Part shown: positions 8,506 to 17,181 of the stretch, in pieces
Layout of the letters: each line of letters opens with the position of its first letter
How positions within the stretch are numbered: the first letter of the stretch is position 1
The notes under the pieces: generated by a model
Told to the model about the DNA's origin: nothing
Databases searched by the model: none
What the model saw: the letters and a program-made list of their open reading frames with translations, nothing else
Origin: CAADGU01 sp964581605
Lineage (GTDB): Bacteria > Chloroflexota > Anaerolineae > Promineifilales > Promineifilaceae
Assembly: GCA_964581605.1 (NCBI GenBank)
Contig: CAZOPF010000037.1
Coordinates: 1-49,635, forward strand
DNA length: 49,635 nucleotides
Reading direction: 5' to 3'
Program-made: the position numbers and the translations under genes

Positions 8506-9594
8506 ATGAATGAACAACCCCAACCACCTTCGCCAGGCATTGTTTTAATTGTTGATGATACCCCGGCCAATTTGCGTCTGCTGGCCGGATTGTTAGGCAA
8601 TGCGGGCTACCAGGTGCGCCCGGTGCGCGACGGCCGTATGGCACTTACGGCCGCCCAATCCAGCCCGCCAGACCTCATTTTGCTTGATATTATGATGCCG
8701 GAAATGGATGGATACGAAGTTTGCCGCCAGTTAAAAGCAGACCTGCGCACCCGTGACATCCCCGTTATCTTTATCAGTGCCCTGGACGATGTGCATGACA
8801 AGGTGAAATCGTTTGCATTGGGGGCTGTAGATTACGTGGCCAAACCCTTCCAGGCAGAAGAAGTGCTGGCGCGCGTGCGCAGTCATATCACCCTATATAA
8901 ATTACAGCGAGACTTGCGCGAACAGGTTGCCGAACTGGATGCGTTTTCCCACACCGTTGCCCACGATCTCAAGAATCCTTTGGCGCTGGTTATTGGCCTT
9001 GTGGATTTTATCCTGTTGCAATTTGCCGATGATGTGCCAGAAGAAGCGGTTGGGTATCTGAAAAAAGTGCAAAACACAGGCTATCGTGGCGTAAACATCA
9101 TTGATGAACTGTTGCTGCTTGCCAGTGTGCGGAAACAAGATGTGCATCTCAGCCCGCTGGATATGGAAATGGTGGTGCTGAAATCCCAAGACCGGCTGGC
9201 GTTTATGATTGAAAATTACCAGGGGGTGATCACGGTGCCGGAAAGCTGGCCGACGGCCGTAGGCTATGCCCCCTGGATTGAAGAAGTTTGGGTGAACTAT
9301 ATGAGCAATGGCCTTAAATATGGCGGACACCCGCCCCGGCTGGAACTGGGAGCGGCCGTGCAGCCAGACGGCATGGTGCGCTATTGGGTGCGCGACAACG
9401 GGCCGGGGCTTTCAGCCGAAAAGCAGGCTGTTCTCTTCACAGAATTTGTGCGTCTAAACGAAGTGCGGGTGGAAGGGTATGGGTTAGGGCTTTCGATTGT
9501 GCGGCGCATTATAGATAAACTGGGCGGCCGTGTGGGTGTTAACAGCACAGAAGGTGTGGGCAGCGAATTTTATTTTGAGTTACCAGCCGGATGA
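8506..9594 (+). CDS. REC-histidine kinase (response regulator fused to a kinase)
   Basis: A 362-residue soluble protein. The N-terminal receiver domain (VLIVDDTPANLR, LLDIMMPEMDGYEVCR with D61, KPF near 113-115) is followed by a histidine kinase core with H-box HTVAHDLKNPL (H153). The HATPase has motifs NYMSNGLKYGG, DNGPGLSAEKQ and YGLGLSIVRRI. Such proteins usually take phosphate from an upstream hybrid kinase and pass it on. Its position directly after the hybrid kinase fits a three-gene pathway: binding lipoprotein, hybrid kinase, REC-kinase. No DNA-binding output protein is encoded in the same unit. The 3' end overlaps the convergent glycosyltransferase gene by 25 bases. Confidence 0.92.
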   Translation: MNEQPQPPSPGIVLIVDDTPANLRLLAGLLGNAGYQVRPVRDGRMALTAAQSSPPDLILLDIMMPEMDGYEVCRQLKADLRTRDIPVIFISALDDVHDKVKSFALGAVDYVAKPFQAEEVLARVRSHITLYKLQRDLREQVAELDAFSHTVAHDLKNPLALVIGLVDFILLQFADDVPEEAVGYLKKVQNTGYRGVNIIDELLLLASVRKQDVHLSPLDMEMVVLKSQDRLAFMIENYQGVITVPESWPTAVGYAPWIEEVWVNYMSNGLKYGGHPPRLELGAAVQPDGMVRYWVRDNGPGLSAEKQAVLFTEFVRLNEVRVEGYGLGLSIVRRIIDKLGGRVGVNSTEGVGSEFYFELPAG

Positions 9595-10895
9595 CGAGTC
9601 GTTAACTGCACCCACAAACGAGAGCTAAGAGCAGCCAAACAGACGGCCGTACCCAATGAAGCCAAAACCACCAACGGCAAATAATACCGGTCCCAATCCA
9701 GCGGTGTGAGCAGGGCAGGCAGAGCCACCACCCCCAACATCAGCAAAACAGCCAGACTCATATCAGGGGCACGGCCGTTAGCCAGATTCCCATTTCGCCA
9801 CCACTCCCACGCCAGCGCCAGCATCAGTCCCAGCCCGCCCAATGCCAACAAACCCATCAACACCTTAACCGCCGCCCCACCGGGCCAGGGCACAGCGTAA
9901 GATAAGGTGCTATCTGGCACAACCCTTATCCTTTTGGGCACATCGGCCAGGGGCAAACTGGCATAAGGCGCATTCGCCTGCTGTTTGGCAATCTCTTCAG
10001 CACGGAACTCAACCATTGCCACCAGATGCGGCCAGGGGTGGGCATAAGCAGCCGGATTCACGGCCGTAAACAGCCAAAATGCCAGCAATGGCAGACCGAT
10101 CAACCCCACCACAGCAAAGAGCCAGGCAAACGGCCGTTGCCGCCCTTTCCAGGCCAACAGCCCGGTCAGCACCATTCCCCCGCCAACCAACACCAACCCA
10201 TTGAGCTTGACAGCGCCGGCCAATCCGGCAAACAACGCCAGCAGCAGCAGCCAGGCTAACGGCCGCAGCCATTCCCTGCCGCGCATGGCCTCCATTTGCA
10301 CCAATCGCGGCCAGCTTCGCCCGGCCGCATACGCCGCCAACACCGCCAGCAGCATCAAACAGAGCAATAATGCTTCACCCATTGCCCGGCGAAGCTGTTC
10401 GCCATAATAGCCTGTCAGGACAAAGAGCAGCAGCATCACCCACCCGGCCAGCCGACCGCCAATCGCCCGCGCAATAAAAATTAGCAGCACTCCACAGCCT
10501 ACGGCCGTTACCGCCATCGGCAGCCGCGACCACCACAGCAGAGCCGGTTCTGGCATCCGCCCTTCGGCCACATTTGTTTCCCACTCTTGCCGGAATAACC
10601 AGGGAGCGTTTAATTCATTGGCTGAAAATCCGCCAGCCAGACGGCCGACCGCAATGGCATAACGTGTCAGGGGTGGCTGCGTCAGCGTCCAGGGGTATGC
10701 CTGCCACTCTGGCGAGGCGATGTTGCCGTTGATAAACTTTTCATAGTAATGGCTGGTGGCGATCCATTGGCTTTCATCGGGATGAAAAGGAACATCGCCC
10801 AGGCCGCTGAGGTAAACGGCCGTCAGCACAGCTCCCATCAGCACCCATTCCACTGCCAGCCACACCCTCCGTTTGCCACTAGAAGAGGCGGACAT
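9570..10895 (-). CDS. GT39/PMT-like membrane glycosyltransferase
   Basis: About 441 residues with roughly nine to ten membrane segments. After the first helix, the extracytoplasmic loop carries the DVPFHPDESQW motif; the D-E pair is the acidic site used by lipid-phosphate-sugar dependent (GT39/GT-C fold) mannosyl- and glycosyltransferases. The donor is probably a polyprenyl-phosphate sugar; the acceptor is unknown. The start at 10895 (MSASSSGKRR) gives a short cytosolic N-terminus and a 17-base overlap with the end of moeA; an upstream alternative at 10922 would extend the overlap to 44 bases. The gene is the last of a three-gene minus-strand run (ABC1 kinase, moeA, this gene), and its 3' end overlaps the opposing REC-kinase gene. 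Confidence 0.82.
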   Translation of the reverse strand: MSASSSGKRRVWLAVEWVLMGAVLTAVYLSGLGDVPFHPDESQWIATSHYYEKFINGNIASPEWQAYPWTLTQPPLTRYAIAVGRLAGGFSANELNAPWLFRQEWETNVAEGRMPEPALLWWSRLPMAVTAVGCGVLLIFIARAIGGRLAGWVMLLLFVLTGYYGEQLRRAMGEALLLCLMLLAVLAAYAAGRSWPRLVQMEAMRGREWLRPLAWLLLLALFAGLAGAVKLNGLVLVGGGMVLTGLLAWKGRQRPFAWLFAVVGLIGLPLLAFWLFTAVNPAAYAHPWPHLVAMVEFRAEEIAKQQANAPYASLPLADVPKRIRVVPDSTLSYAVPWPGGAAVKVLMGLLALGGLGLMLALAWEWWRNGNLANGRAPDMSLAVLLMLGVVALPALLTPLDWDRYYLPLVVLASLGTAVCLAALSSRLWVQLTTRHPAGNSK

Positions 10896-12195
10896 GTACC
10901 CACTCCCCGGCTTGCAAACCACTCTTATTCAACGGCACTTTGATAATGCCATCCGCTTTTACCAGCGTATAAATCAGGTTACTTTTGCCAAAAACGGGCG
11001 TAGCCAACAGCCCATCTGGACTCTCTGTCAGACGGGCAGGTACATAATCCTCACGGCCGCTTTCGCTGGCGATATTCTGGCTGAGTCTGGCCCAAACCAC
11101 ACCTTGTTGTGGCCTATCGCTCATTCCTTGCAGCCAGTAAATGGCCGGGATACCAAACATATCAAACTGGATCATGGCTGAAACCGGGTTGCCGGGCAGC
11201 CCCAATACCGGTTTACCGTTAACCGCTCCTACAATAGTTGGTTTGCCGGGGCGGGTGGCAACACCGTGCAGCAATACGCCGGGCGTGCCCAACTGTTCAA
11301 TAACCTGCACCGTCATATCCCGAACACTGACCGATGAACCGGCGGAGAGAACAAGCATATCGCAGGTGGCTAACAGGCTGGCAGCGGCCGTATACAACGC
11401 CGCAAAGTCATCAGGAATGATGCCACCCAACACCGGAATGCCCCCCGCCTGCCACACCAGGCTCGCAATGGTATAGCTGTTAATGTCTCGGATCTGCCCC
11501 GGCCCCACAGCCTGGCCCGGCGAGATGACTTCATCGCCGGTTGCCAGAATACCCACACGCGGCTGCCTGATGACCGCCACCTGCATCAATCCCAATGCCA
11601 GCAGCCCCCCCAAATCCTGCGGCCGCAGCCAATGCCCGGCTGGCAAAATCTCTGCATCCTGGCTTACATCCTCCCCCACCTGCAACACATTCTGACCAAC
11701 GGCCGCCGCTTTGAACACCTCAATTTCAAAAGGAAAATTGGCAGACGGTGGCTGGTGGTTTGTGGCTGGCCGCGTCCGGTTCCCTGCTAACTGCTCCCTG
11801 CTCCCCGCTAACTGCTCACCGATAACCTGCGTATATTCCACCTGCACCACTGCATCGGCCGTGTTCGGGATCATACCGCCAGTGTGGACGAGCGCGGCCT
11901 GGCCGGTTTGCAGGCTGATGTCGGCGGCCTGCCCCATGGGGATTTCCGTGATGACTTGCAAAAAAGCCGGTTGGCTTTCGGATGCGCCGTAAACATCGGC
12001 CGCACGCACCGCATACCCATCCATCGTGCTGCGCCGGAATGGGGGCAGGGGATGCGGCGCGGTAAGGGATACGGCTGTCACCCGCCCCAACGCCGTTTCT
12101 GTGGCCACTACTTCGGAGGGCAGCACGGCCGTCAGGTGTTTCATCAGCAGCCCCAGAGCTTCTTCAGGTGGTAGAACATTGAAAAATTCAGGCAT
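10879..12195 (-). CDS. moeA: Molybdopterin molybdenumtransferase MoeA
   Basis: About 438 residues of MoeA, which inserts molybdate into adenylylated molybdopterin in molybdenum cofactor synthesis. Visible landmarks are ALGRVTA and STMDGYAVRAAD near the N-terminus, HTGGMIP, ATGDEV in the MoCF/MogA-like domain, SAGSSVSVRD and GLPGNPVSAMIQFD. The start at 12195 (MPEFFNVLP) has GAGAG eight bases upstream and lies 11 bases past the preceding stop; a TTG at 12210 is an alternative. A segment of ~25 residues rich in Q, N, R and A (reading like GEQLAGSREQLAG) interrupts the protein exactly where the DNA shows six tandem heptads (11778-11819), probably an in-frame repeat insertion in a surface loop. 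A MoCo-dependent enzyme is encoded at 38170-40515. Confidence 0.94.
   Translation of the reverse strand: MPEFFNVLPPEEALGLLMKHLTAVLPSEVVATETALGRVTAVSLTAPHPLPPFRRSTMDGYAVRAADVYGASESQPAFLQVITEIPMGQAADISLQTGQAALVHTGGMIPNTADAVVQVEYTQVIGEQLAGSREQLAGNRTRPATNHQPPSANFPFEIEVFKAAAVGQNVLQVGEDVSQDAEILPAGHWLRPQDLGGLLALGLMQVAVIRQPRVGILATGDEVISPGQAVGPGQIRDINSYTIASLVWQAGGIPVLGGIIPDDFAALYTAAASLLATCDMLVLSAGSSVSVRDMTVQVIEQLGTPGVLLHGVATRPGKPTIVGAVNGKPVLGLPGNPVSAMIQFDMFGIPAIYWLQGMSDRPQQGVVWARLSQNIASESGREDYVPARLTESPDGLLATPVFGKSNLIYTLVKADGIIKVPLNKSGLQAGEWVHVRLF
11778..11819. repeat. Six heptad repeats inside moeA
   Basis: Six consecutive 7-base units of the type TGCTAAC/TGCTCCC. The 42 bases keep the reading frame. 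The same kind of heptad (read on the other strand, GTGAGCA/GTTAGCA) fills the intergenic tract at 14200-14249, which argues for insertion of an intergenic repeat family into the gene. Confidence 0.8.
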
Positions 12196-12206
12196 GACAC
12201 ACGCTC

Positions 12207-13964
12207 TCAATCGTATTTGTCATTTTTCTCATTTTTCCGGTTCAACCACAACAGCGTGGCCGACAAAATGCCGGCCGCGCCAATGATGCTCCAGCCCAAC
12301 TGCCCCAGCCGTTTTTCGATTTTGTCGTAACGCTTCAACATCTCCCGGTTAGTTTGCACCCGGATTTGTCCCTGTTCGGCCATTGTCAGTAGCCGTTGCA
12401 CACGGCCGGGGGTGGAGAGATACGGCCGTATCAACCCCCACGCCGCCTCCCACGTCCACTGCTGCGCCTGCTCCTCCCGGATCAACTCCTCACCGTACTT
12501 TTCAAAGAAATACCAGGGGTTAATCTCCTCATCTAATTGCGACACCAGCCCCGAAACCATGCCAATGGCCCGCCCCAGGTAAATAAAATCCTGCGGCACC
12601 TGAATGGGAAACTCAAACAACAAGTCGCGGAACTCCTGGCCGATCTCCTGAATCTCTTTCGGGTCAGGGCGGGTCAGTTCCAGCAGGCTGCGCCCCCAGA
12701 TGCGTTCCAACACCACCGTTTGCGCTTCCGCAATGCGGTCTAAATCTGCGCCGGGCAGGAAAAAGCCCAGCCGGGCATATGCCTGCGTCAGCGCCCGGCC
12801 ATCCTTTTGCAAAATGCTGATCAACACTTGCCGCAAATTTTCGCCCATCAGGTCAGGCACACGCCCCACCATGCCAAAATCCACAAAGGTCAACCAAAAC
12901 GGCCGTGCCAACTGTGCTAACTCATCCCCATTGGCCGACACCGCCCAGGGCAGGTCAGTGCGCGGCCGTACAAACAAATTGCCCGGGTGCGGGTCAGCAT
13001 GAAAAAATCCCTCCTGAAAAATCTGGTGGAAATAACAGTCCAGGAGCGTTTCCGCCACCTCTTTGGGGTTCACCCCCGCCGCCTCCATGCCAGCCACATC
13101 CGTAATTTTGATCCCCTCCACATTTTCCAACACAATCACCCGGCGCGTGGAATGTTGGCGATAAACGGCCGGGATGTATACCCGCTCACTATCTGCATAT
13201 AGTTCGGCAAAACGCTCCACATTATCCGCTTCCAGCACATAGTCCAACTCTTCCCAAAGGGTGCGGGCAAATTCGTTCAGCAGGGCGGGCACATTGGCGC
13301 GGCGGCGAATGGGTTTGTAGCGCATGATCAAACGCGCCACCACCTTTAGGGCATCCAGATCAGTGCGCACAATCTCTTCAATGTCTGGCCGCTGAATTTT
13401 GATGACGACGGGGATGGGTTCAATGGGGGCGTGTAGCCAGGCACGGTGCGCCTGCCCCAGGGAAGCGGCCGCCAGCGGTGTTTGTTCAATGCGGGCAAAA
13501 CGGCCGTCCGCATCTGGCAATTCCGCATATAAAACGGCCATCATCCGCCCCGTTGGTTCGGCCGGCACTTCATCTTGCAGCCCACGCAGCTCTTCCGTCA
13601 CTTCCACCGGCAGCACATCCACGCGGGAGCTAAGGAACTGGCCCAGCTTGATCATCACGCCGCCCATTTCCAACGCCAGGGCGCGGAAACGGCGGGATGA
13701 GCGGCGCATCCGCGCCGGTCGCCGGTTGCGTACCCAGTCGCCCACGCCCGGCAGCCGCGCCAGCAGCAAATCCCACAGGATAACTTGCAGAATGATGCCG
13801 CCAAAAAAGAGCAGGATACGCCGGTAACGGCCGTACACCTGAAACGGCGCGCCCCTGTCTGGCAAAAATTGATAGTCGGTTGGCAGGGAAAGGCGGCCGT
13901 TCAGATGGGGTTGCACACGGCCGTTAGAACCGATGGACACTTGCTCTTGCTCTGAAACTGCCAT
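12207..13964 (-). CDS. ABC1/UbiB (AarF) family atypical kinase, second copy
   Basis: A 585-residue ABC1-family protein. It has the KLGQ motif in KLGQFLSSR (106-114), a nucleotide-loop AAASLGQAH, an IKIQRP lysine strand, the catalytic HADPHPGN and the metal-site VDFGMVGR. Unlike the copy at 1070, it has an extra N-terminal membrane segment (about 49-66) and a single C-terminal one near the end (GWSIIGAAGILSATLLWL). ABC1 proteins are ATP-dependent and act on or near isoprenoid lipids such as quinones; the substrate is not known. It is first in a minus-strand run with moeA, 11 bases upstream of the moeA start chosen here. The start at 13964 is the only in-frame ATG before conserved sequence. Confidence 0.88.
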   Translation of the reverse strand: MAVSEQEQVSIGSNGRVQPHLNGRLSLPTDYQFLPDRGAPFQVYGRYRRILLFFGGIILQVILWDLLLARLPGVGDWVRNRRPARMRRSSRRFRALALEMGGVMIKLGQFLSSRVDVLPVEVTEELRGLQDEVPAEPTGRMMAVLYAELPDADGRFARIEQTPLAAASLGQAHRAWLHAPIEPIPVVIKIQRPDIEEIVRTDLDALKVVARLIMRYKPIRRRANVPALLNEFARTLWEELDYVLEADNVERFAELYADSERVYIPAVYRQHSTRRVIVLENVEGIKITDVAGMEAAGVNPKEVAETLLDCYFHQIFQEGFFHADPHPGNLFVRPRTDLPWAVSANGDELAQLARPFWLTFVDFGMVGRVPDLMGENLRQVLISILQKDGRALTQAYARLGFFLPGADLDRIAEAQTVVLERIWGRSLLELTRPDPKEIQEIGQEFRDLLFEFPIQVPQDFIYLGRAIGMVSGLVSQLDEEINPWYFFEKYGEELIREEQAQQWTWEAAWGLIRPYLSTPGRVQRLLTMAEQGQIRVQTNREMLKRYDKIEKRLGQLGWSIIGAAGILSATLLWLNRKNEKNDKYD

Positions 13965-14008
13965 ACTGCGTAATTATCCCCCCGATTGACCCCAGGCACA
14001 AGCCATGT

Positions 14009-14441
14009 AAGTGGCAGGTTGCAGGTTGCAAGTGCCTTTCTACCTGCCACCTGCCACTTGCCACCTGCCACTCCCTCCCATAGCCCCTCAGTCATGGTAC
14101 AACAATCAGGTCAACAACACGGCCGTTCTCCCCTATAATCGCCTCAGATAGTAACGGTTTTTGCCGCAATCAACCCATCGCCGTAAACTGGTAATATAGG
14201 TGAACGGTGAGCAGTGAACGGTGAGCAGTGAGCAGTGAGCGGTTAGCGGCAAAGACAGAACGACAAAAGCAGAGTGCCAGGTAGAAGTGCGCGCCTCTCC
14301 TCTGTGCGTAACGAACTGAAAACGACTGTTGTATTTCACATCCTGACCTGTATCATAACCATTAGTAACCGTGCAGTAATTACGTAATTGAGTAATTTGA
14401 TAATTAGCCGCTTCAATTACTTAATTGCCCAATTACCCAAT
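14009..14441. repeat. Intergenic tract with three blocks of heptad repeats
   Basis: The 527-base divergent gap 13965-14491 has no gene I can support. It contains three short-tandem-repeat blocks. The first, at 14009-14073, has GTGGCAG/GTTGCAG units then their complement ACCTGCC, able to fold back on itself. The second, at 14200-14249, has GTGAGCA/GTGAACG units. The third, at 14376-14441, has TAATTGAG-type units followed by their complement CAATTACT. Promoters for the kinase (leftward) and the chemosensory operon (rightward) must lie here, but I cannot pick them out with confidence. Confidence 0.75.
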
Positions 14442-14491
14442 CGCTAACTTATTTGCAAACGATCACTTAGTTCATCAACACAGGTGATAAA

Positions 14492-15025
14492 ATGAAAGAG
14501 AAGCGTATGTCATTTCCCTCTTCTGAACGGCAAGATGTTCGCCGTGGGCATGTCCTCACCTTTCAACTGTCGGCCCAGACCTATGGGCTGCCGGTTACGG
14601 CCGTACACCAGATCATTGAAATTGTGGCTATTACCCATCTGCCGCAGATGCCGCCAGGGATTCAAGGGGCGATCAACGTTCACGGCCGTGTCGTGCCTGT
14701 CATTGATTTGCGTCTGCGTTTTGGCCTGGATTGCCTGCCCTGCCATTTGCATACCCCGCTCATCCTGGTGGAAACGGGTAAACACCTGCTGTCCCTGATT
14801 GTAGACAGTGTGCATGAGGTGGTAGAAGTGGAGTTACCCGCACATGAGTCTCCGGCCCTGGTGCAATATGGCCAGGAACTGATCCCCTTAATTGATGTGG
14901 CTGATTTGCTAAACGAGCAGGAGCAGCAGCAGTTGGCCGAACGACTGCCCACACCACGCCACACGGCCGTCAGCAGCAAAAGCGGCGCCCCCCGACACAC
15001 CGCCGCAGATTTTGTAGGTGTATGA
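14492..15025 (+). CDS. cheW: CheW-domain chemosensory adaptor
   Basis: A 177-residue CheW protein that couples receptors to the CheA kinase. It shows the domain's typical run: LTFQLSAQTYGLPVTAVHQIIE, then LPQMPPGIQGAINVHGRVVPVIDLRLRFG, then LILVETGKHLLSLIVDSVHEVVEV and LIPLIDVADLL. A ~30-residue polar tail follows. The start at 14492 has AGGTG about eight bases upstream; a second in-frame ATG lies at codon 6. Its TGA overlaps the ATG of cheR (ATGA), so the two are translationally coupled. It is the first gene of the chemosensory operon, and a second, different CheW follows cheR. Confidence 0.92.
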   Translation: MKEKRMSFPSSERQDVRRGHVLTFQLSAQTYGLPVTAVHQIIEIVAITHLPQMPPGIQGAINVHGRVVPVIDLRLRFGLDCLPCHLHTPLILVETGKHLLSLIVDSVHEVVEVELPAHESPALVQYGQELIPLIDVADLLNEQEQQQLAERLPTPRHTAVSSKSGAPRHTAADFVGV

Positions 15026-16479
15026 CAACCCCCCACCCCCTGGCAGACGCCCTTTTCCAGCAGTACCGCGATCTGGTGCAGGCGACCAGCGGCCTTTACT
15101 TTCCTGACAAAAAGCGGGCGGAACTGGAAACGGCCGTCTACAAAGCCACCCAGACCGCTCCCGATGGCCTGGCCGAACCGGCCGCCTACTATCGCTATTT
15201 GCGCCTGGGGGCCACCAGCCACGCTCGCGCCGAACTGCGCCGCTTTCTCACCCTGCTCACCGTCGGCGAAACCCATTTCTTCCGCGACAGCGCCCAATTT
15301 GACGCCCTGGCCAACCACATCCTGCCCACCCTCATCCGCCGCAAACGAGAGATGGCGGCGGCCATTGGTGCAGGTATGCCGCCTCAACTGCGCCTGTGGA
15401 GCGCGGGCTGCGCCACTGGCGAAGAGGCCTACTCCCTGGCCATCTTGCTTCATGAACTTATCCCAGACATCGCCCATTGGCGCATCACCATTCTGGGAAC
15501 CGACCTCAACGAAAATTATCTGGCGCAGGCGCAGCAGGCCATCTACTCGGACTGGTCATTCCGCGAGGCGCGGGCGCAGCAGGTTCGTTCTCGTTATTTC
15601 ACGGCCGTACCCCACAACGGCCGTGGCGGCTACCAACTGCGGGACGACGTGCGCCGCCTGGTCACATTTGCCCCACACAACCTGGCCGCCGCCGATTTCC
15701 CCTCCGTGCATACCAATACCACCACGATGGATTTGATTTTGTGCCGCAACGTCTCCATCTATTTTGCGCCGGAGACAACACAGCAGATGGTCAACCGCTT
15801 CCATCAGGCATTGGTGGAGGGAGGCTGGCTGATCGTCGGCCATTCCGAACCGTCATTGTCCACCTACAGCGCCTTTACCGGGCAGATAGTGGCCGGGACG
15901 CTGCTCTATCAAAAGGAAAAGGCGGCCGTCGCCCCACGTCCCCAACCTGCTGCATCTGCTCGCCAATTGGCTACGGCCGTACCCCCCACCGACCCCCTGG
16001 CCGAAGCACAGCAGTTGCTACGCGACGGCCGTATTGAAGCCGCCATCACCCTGCTGGAAAAAGCCGCCGCCACACAGCCGCTCCCGGCCGCCGCCCTCTG
16101 CTTGCTGGCCCGCACCCACGCCGATTCCGGCCATTGGGCGCAGGCCCGTCACTGGTGTGAACGCGCCAAAGTGGTTGATCCCTTGTTCCCAGAGGTTTAT
16201 GATTTGTTAGCTATGATTGAGACGCACGAAGGCCGCCCGGATGCGGCCATTCACAATCTGAAAAAAGTGTTGTATCTGGACCCGGCACGGCCGTTGGCCC
16301 ATTTCCATCTGGCGCTGCTGTACAAAAAGCAGTCCCAGGTCGTCATGGCCCAACGCGCCCTGAAAAACGTGCTGCACCGCATGGAATCCATCCCCGCTGA
16401 CGCCCTGCTGCCCGATACCGACCATAGCGCCGGACGGCTGACGGCCGTTGCGCAGCGTCTGTTAGAAGAGATGGGGTGA
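15022..16479 (+). CDS. cheR: CheR-type receptor methyltransferase with C-terminal TPRs
   Basis: A 485-residue protein. The N-terminal CheR all-alpha domain (ELRRFLTLLTVGETHFFRD, 71-89) is followed by the SAM-binding methyltransferase domain (LWSAGCATGEEAYSLA around 125-140, ILGTDLNENYLAQA, LILCRNVSIYF, LVEGGWLIVGHSEP). After a ~40-residue linker, the C-terminal third has TPR-like helical repeats. The enzyme methylates glutamates of the MCP, opposing CheB. TPR-tailed CheR proteins are common in pili-type and alternative-function chemosensory systems, which often do not control flagella. The four-base overlap with cheW fixes the start. Confidence 0.93.
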   Translation: MTTPHPLADALFQQYRDLVQATSGLYFPDKKRAELETAVYKATQTAPDGLAEPAAYYRYLRLGATSHARAELRRFLTLLTVGETHFFRDSAQFDALANHILPTLIRRKREMAAAIGAGMPPQLRLWSAGCATGEEAYSLAILLHELIPDIAHWRITILGTDLNENYLAQAQQAIYSDWSFREARAQQVRSRYFTAVPHNGRGGYQLRDDVRRLVTFAPHNLAAADFPSVHTNTTTMDLILCRNVSIYFAPETTQQMVNRFHQALVEGGWLIVGHSEPSLSTYSAFTGQIVAGTLLYQKEKAAVAPRPQPAASARQLATAVPPTDPLAEAQQLLRDGRIEAAITLLEKAAATQPLPAAALCLLARTHADSGHWAQARHWCERAKVVDPLFPEVYDLLAMIETHEGRPDAAIHNLKKVLYLDPARPLAHFHLALLYKKQSQVVMAQRALKNVLHRMESIPADALLPDTDHSAGRLTAVAQRLLEEMG

Positions 16480-16539
16480 CTAGGTGAAGGGGTGACCAGG
16501 TGACCAGGTGTCGCCCTTCACCCTGTCGCCTGGACACCT
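16475..16539. repeat. Octad repeat tract between cheR and the second cheW
   Basis: Units of about eight bases (AGGTGAAG, GGGTGACC, AGGTGACC, AGGTGTCG) are followed by partly complementary sequence (CCCTTCACCC, GGACACC), so the tract can fold into an imperfect hairpin. It overlaps the cheR stop codon and fills most of the 72-base gap. Confidence 0.7.
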
Positions 16540-16551
16540 TGTCAGGAAACT

Positions 16552-17103
16552 ATGGAAACGCCCATCACCATCACAGACCCCGACTACACCCCCGTGCAGG
16601 TGGCGGCGATATTGGCGCGGCGGGCGGCGGAACTGGCCAAACCGTTGGCAGAAACAGCACACGGCCGTTTACTCCACCTGCTCGCATTCCAGTTGGGCCA
16701 GGAGCGATACGCCATTGATGTGGCCCATGTGCTGGAAATCTACCCGCCGCAGGCCATCACGCCTGTACCGCGCACCCCGGAATTTGTGGTGGGCATTTTT
16801 AACGCCCGCGGCCGTTTCCTGTCGGTGATTGATTTGCCGGCGGTGTTAGGATTGCCGCAGCGTAGCCAACCGGCCGCCAGCCAGATTGTGGTTGTGCAAG
16901 TAGCGGATAGAGAGGTTGGTTTTTTGGCCGATGTGGTGGAAGATGTGTTGATGCTGTTTGATGTGGAAATTGAAGCGCCGCTAACGGCCGTCAGCGATAC
17001 CATCGCCCCCTTCATTCGCGGCATTGCCCCTGGCCTGTTAGCCATCATAGACCTCCACGCCCTTTTCCGCCACAAACAACTGATCGTTTATGAAGAATTG
17101 TAA
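16552..17103 (+). CDS. cheW: CheW-domain adaptor, second copy
   Basis: A 183-residue CheW protein with a ~38-residue N-terminal extension. The domain is evident from LLAFQLGQERYAIDVAHVLEIYPPQAITPVPRTPEFVVGIFNARGRFLSVIDLPAVLG-type sequence, then VVVQVADREVGFLADVVEDVLML and APGLLAIIDLHALF. Two CheW proteins in one operon suggest separate links to receptor and kinase, as in pili-type systems. The 78-base gap to the MCP gene shows no gene. Confidence 0.92.
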   Translation: METPITITDPDYTPVQVAAILARRAAELAKPLAETAHGRLLHLLAFQLGQERYAIDVAHVLEIYPPQAITPVPRTPEFVVGIFNARGRFLSVIDLPAVLGLPQRSQPAASQIVVVQVADREVGFLADVVEDVLMLFDVEIEAPLTAVSDTIAPFIRGIAPGLLAIIDLHALFRHKQLIVYEEL

Positions 17104-17181
17104 TTGTAGGGGCGAGGCAGTTGGGTTAAGACTGCCCACAGAGGATGGAGTAATTTCCCAACTGCCTGACCCCTACCTGGT

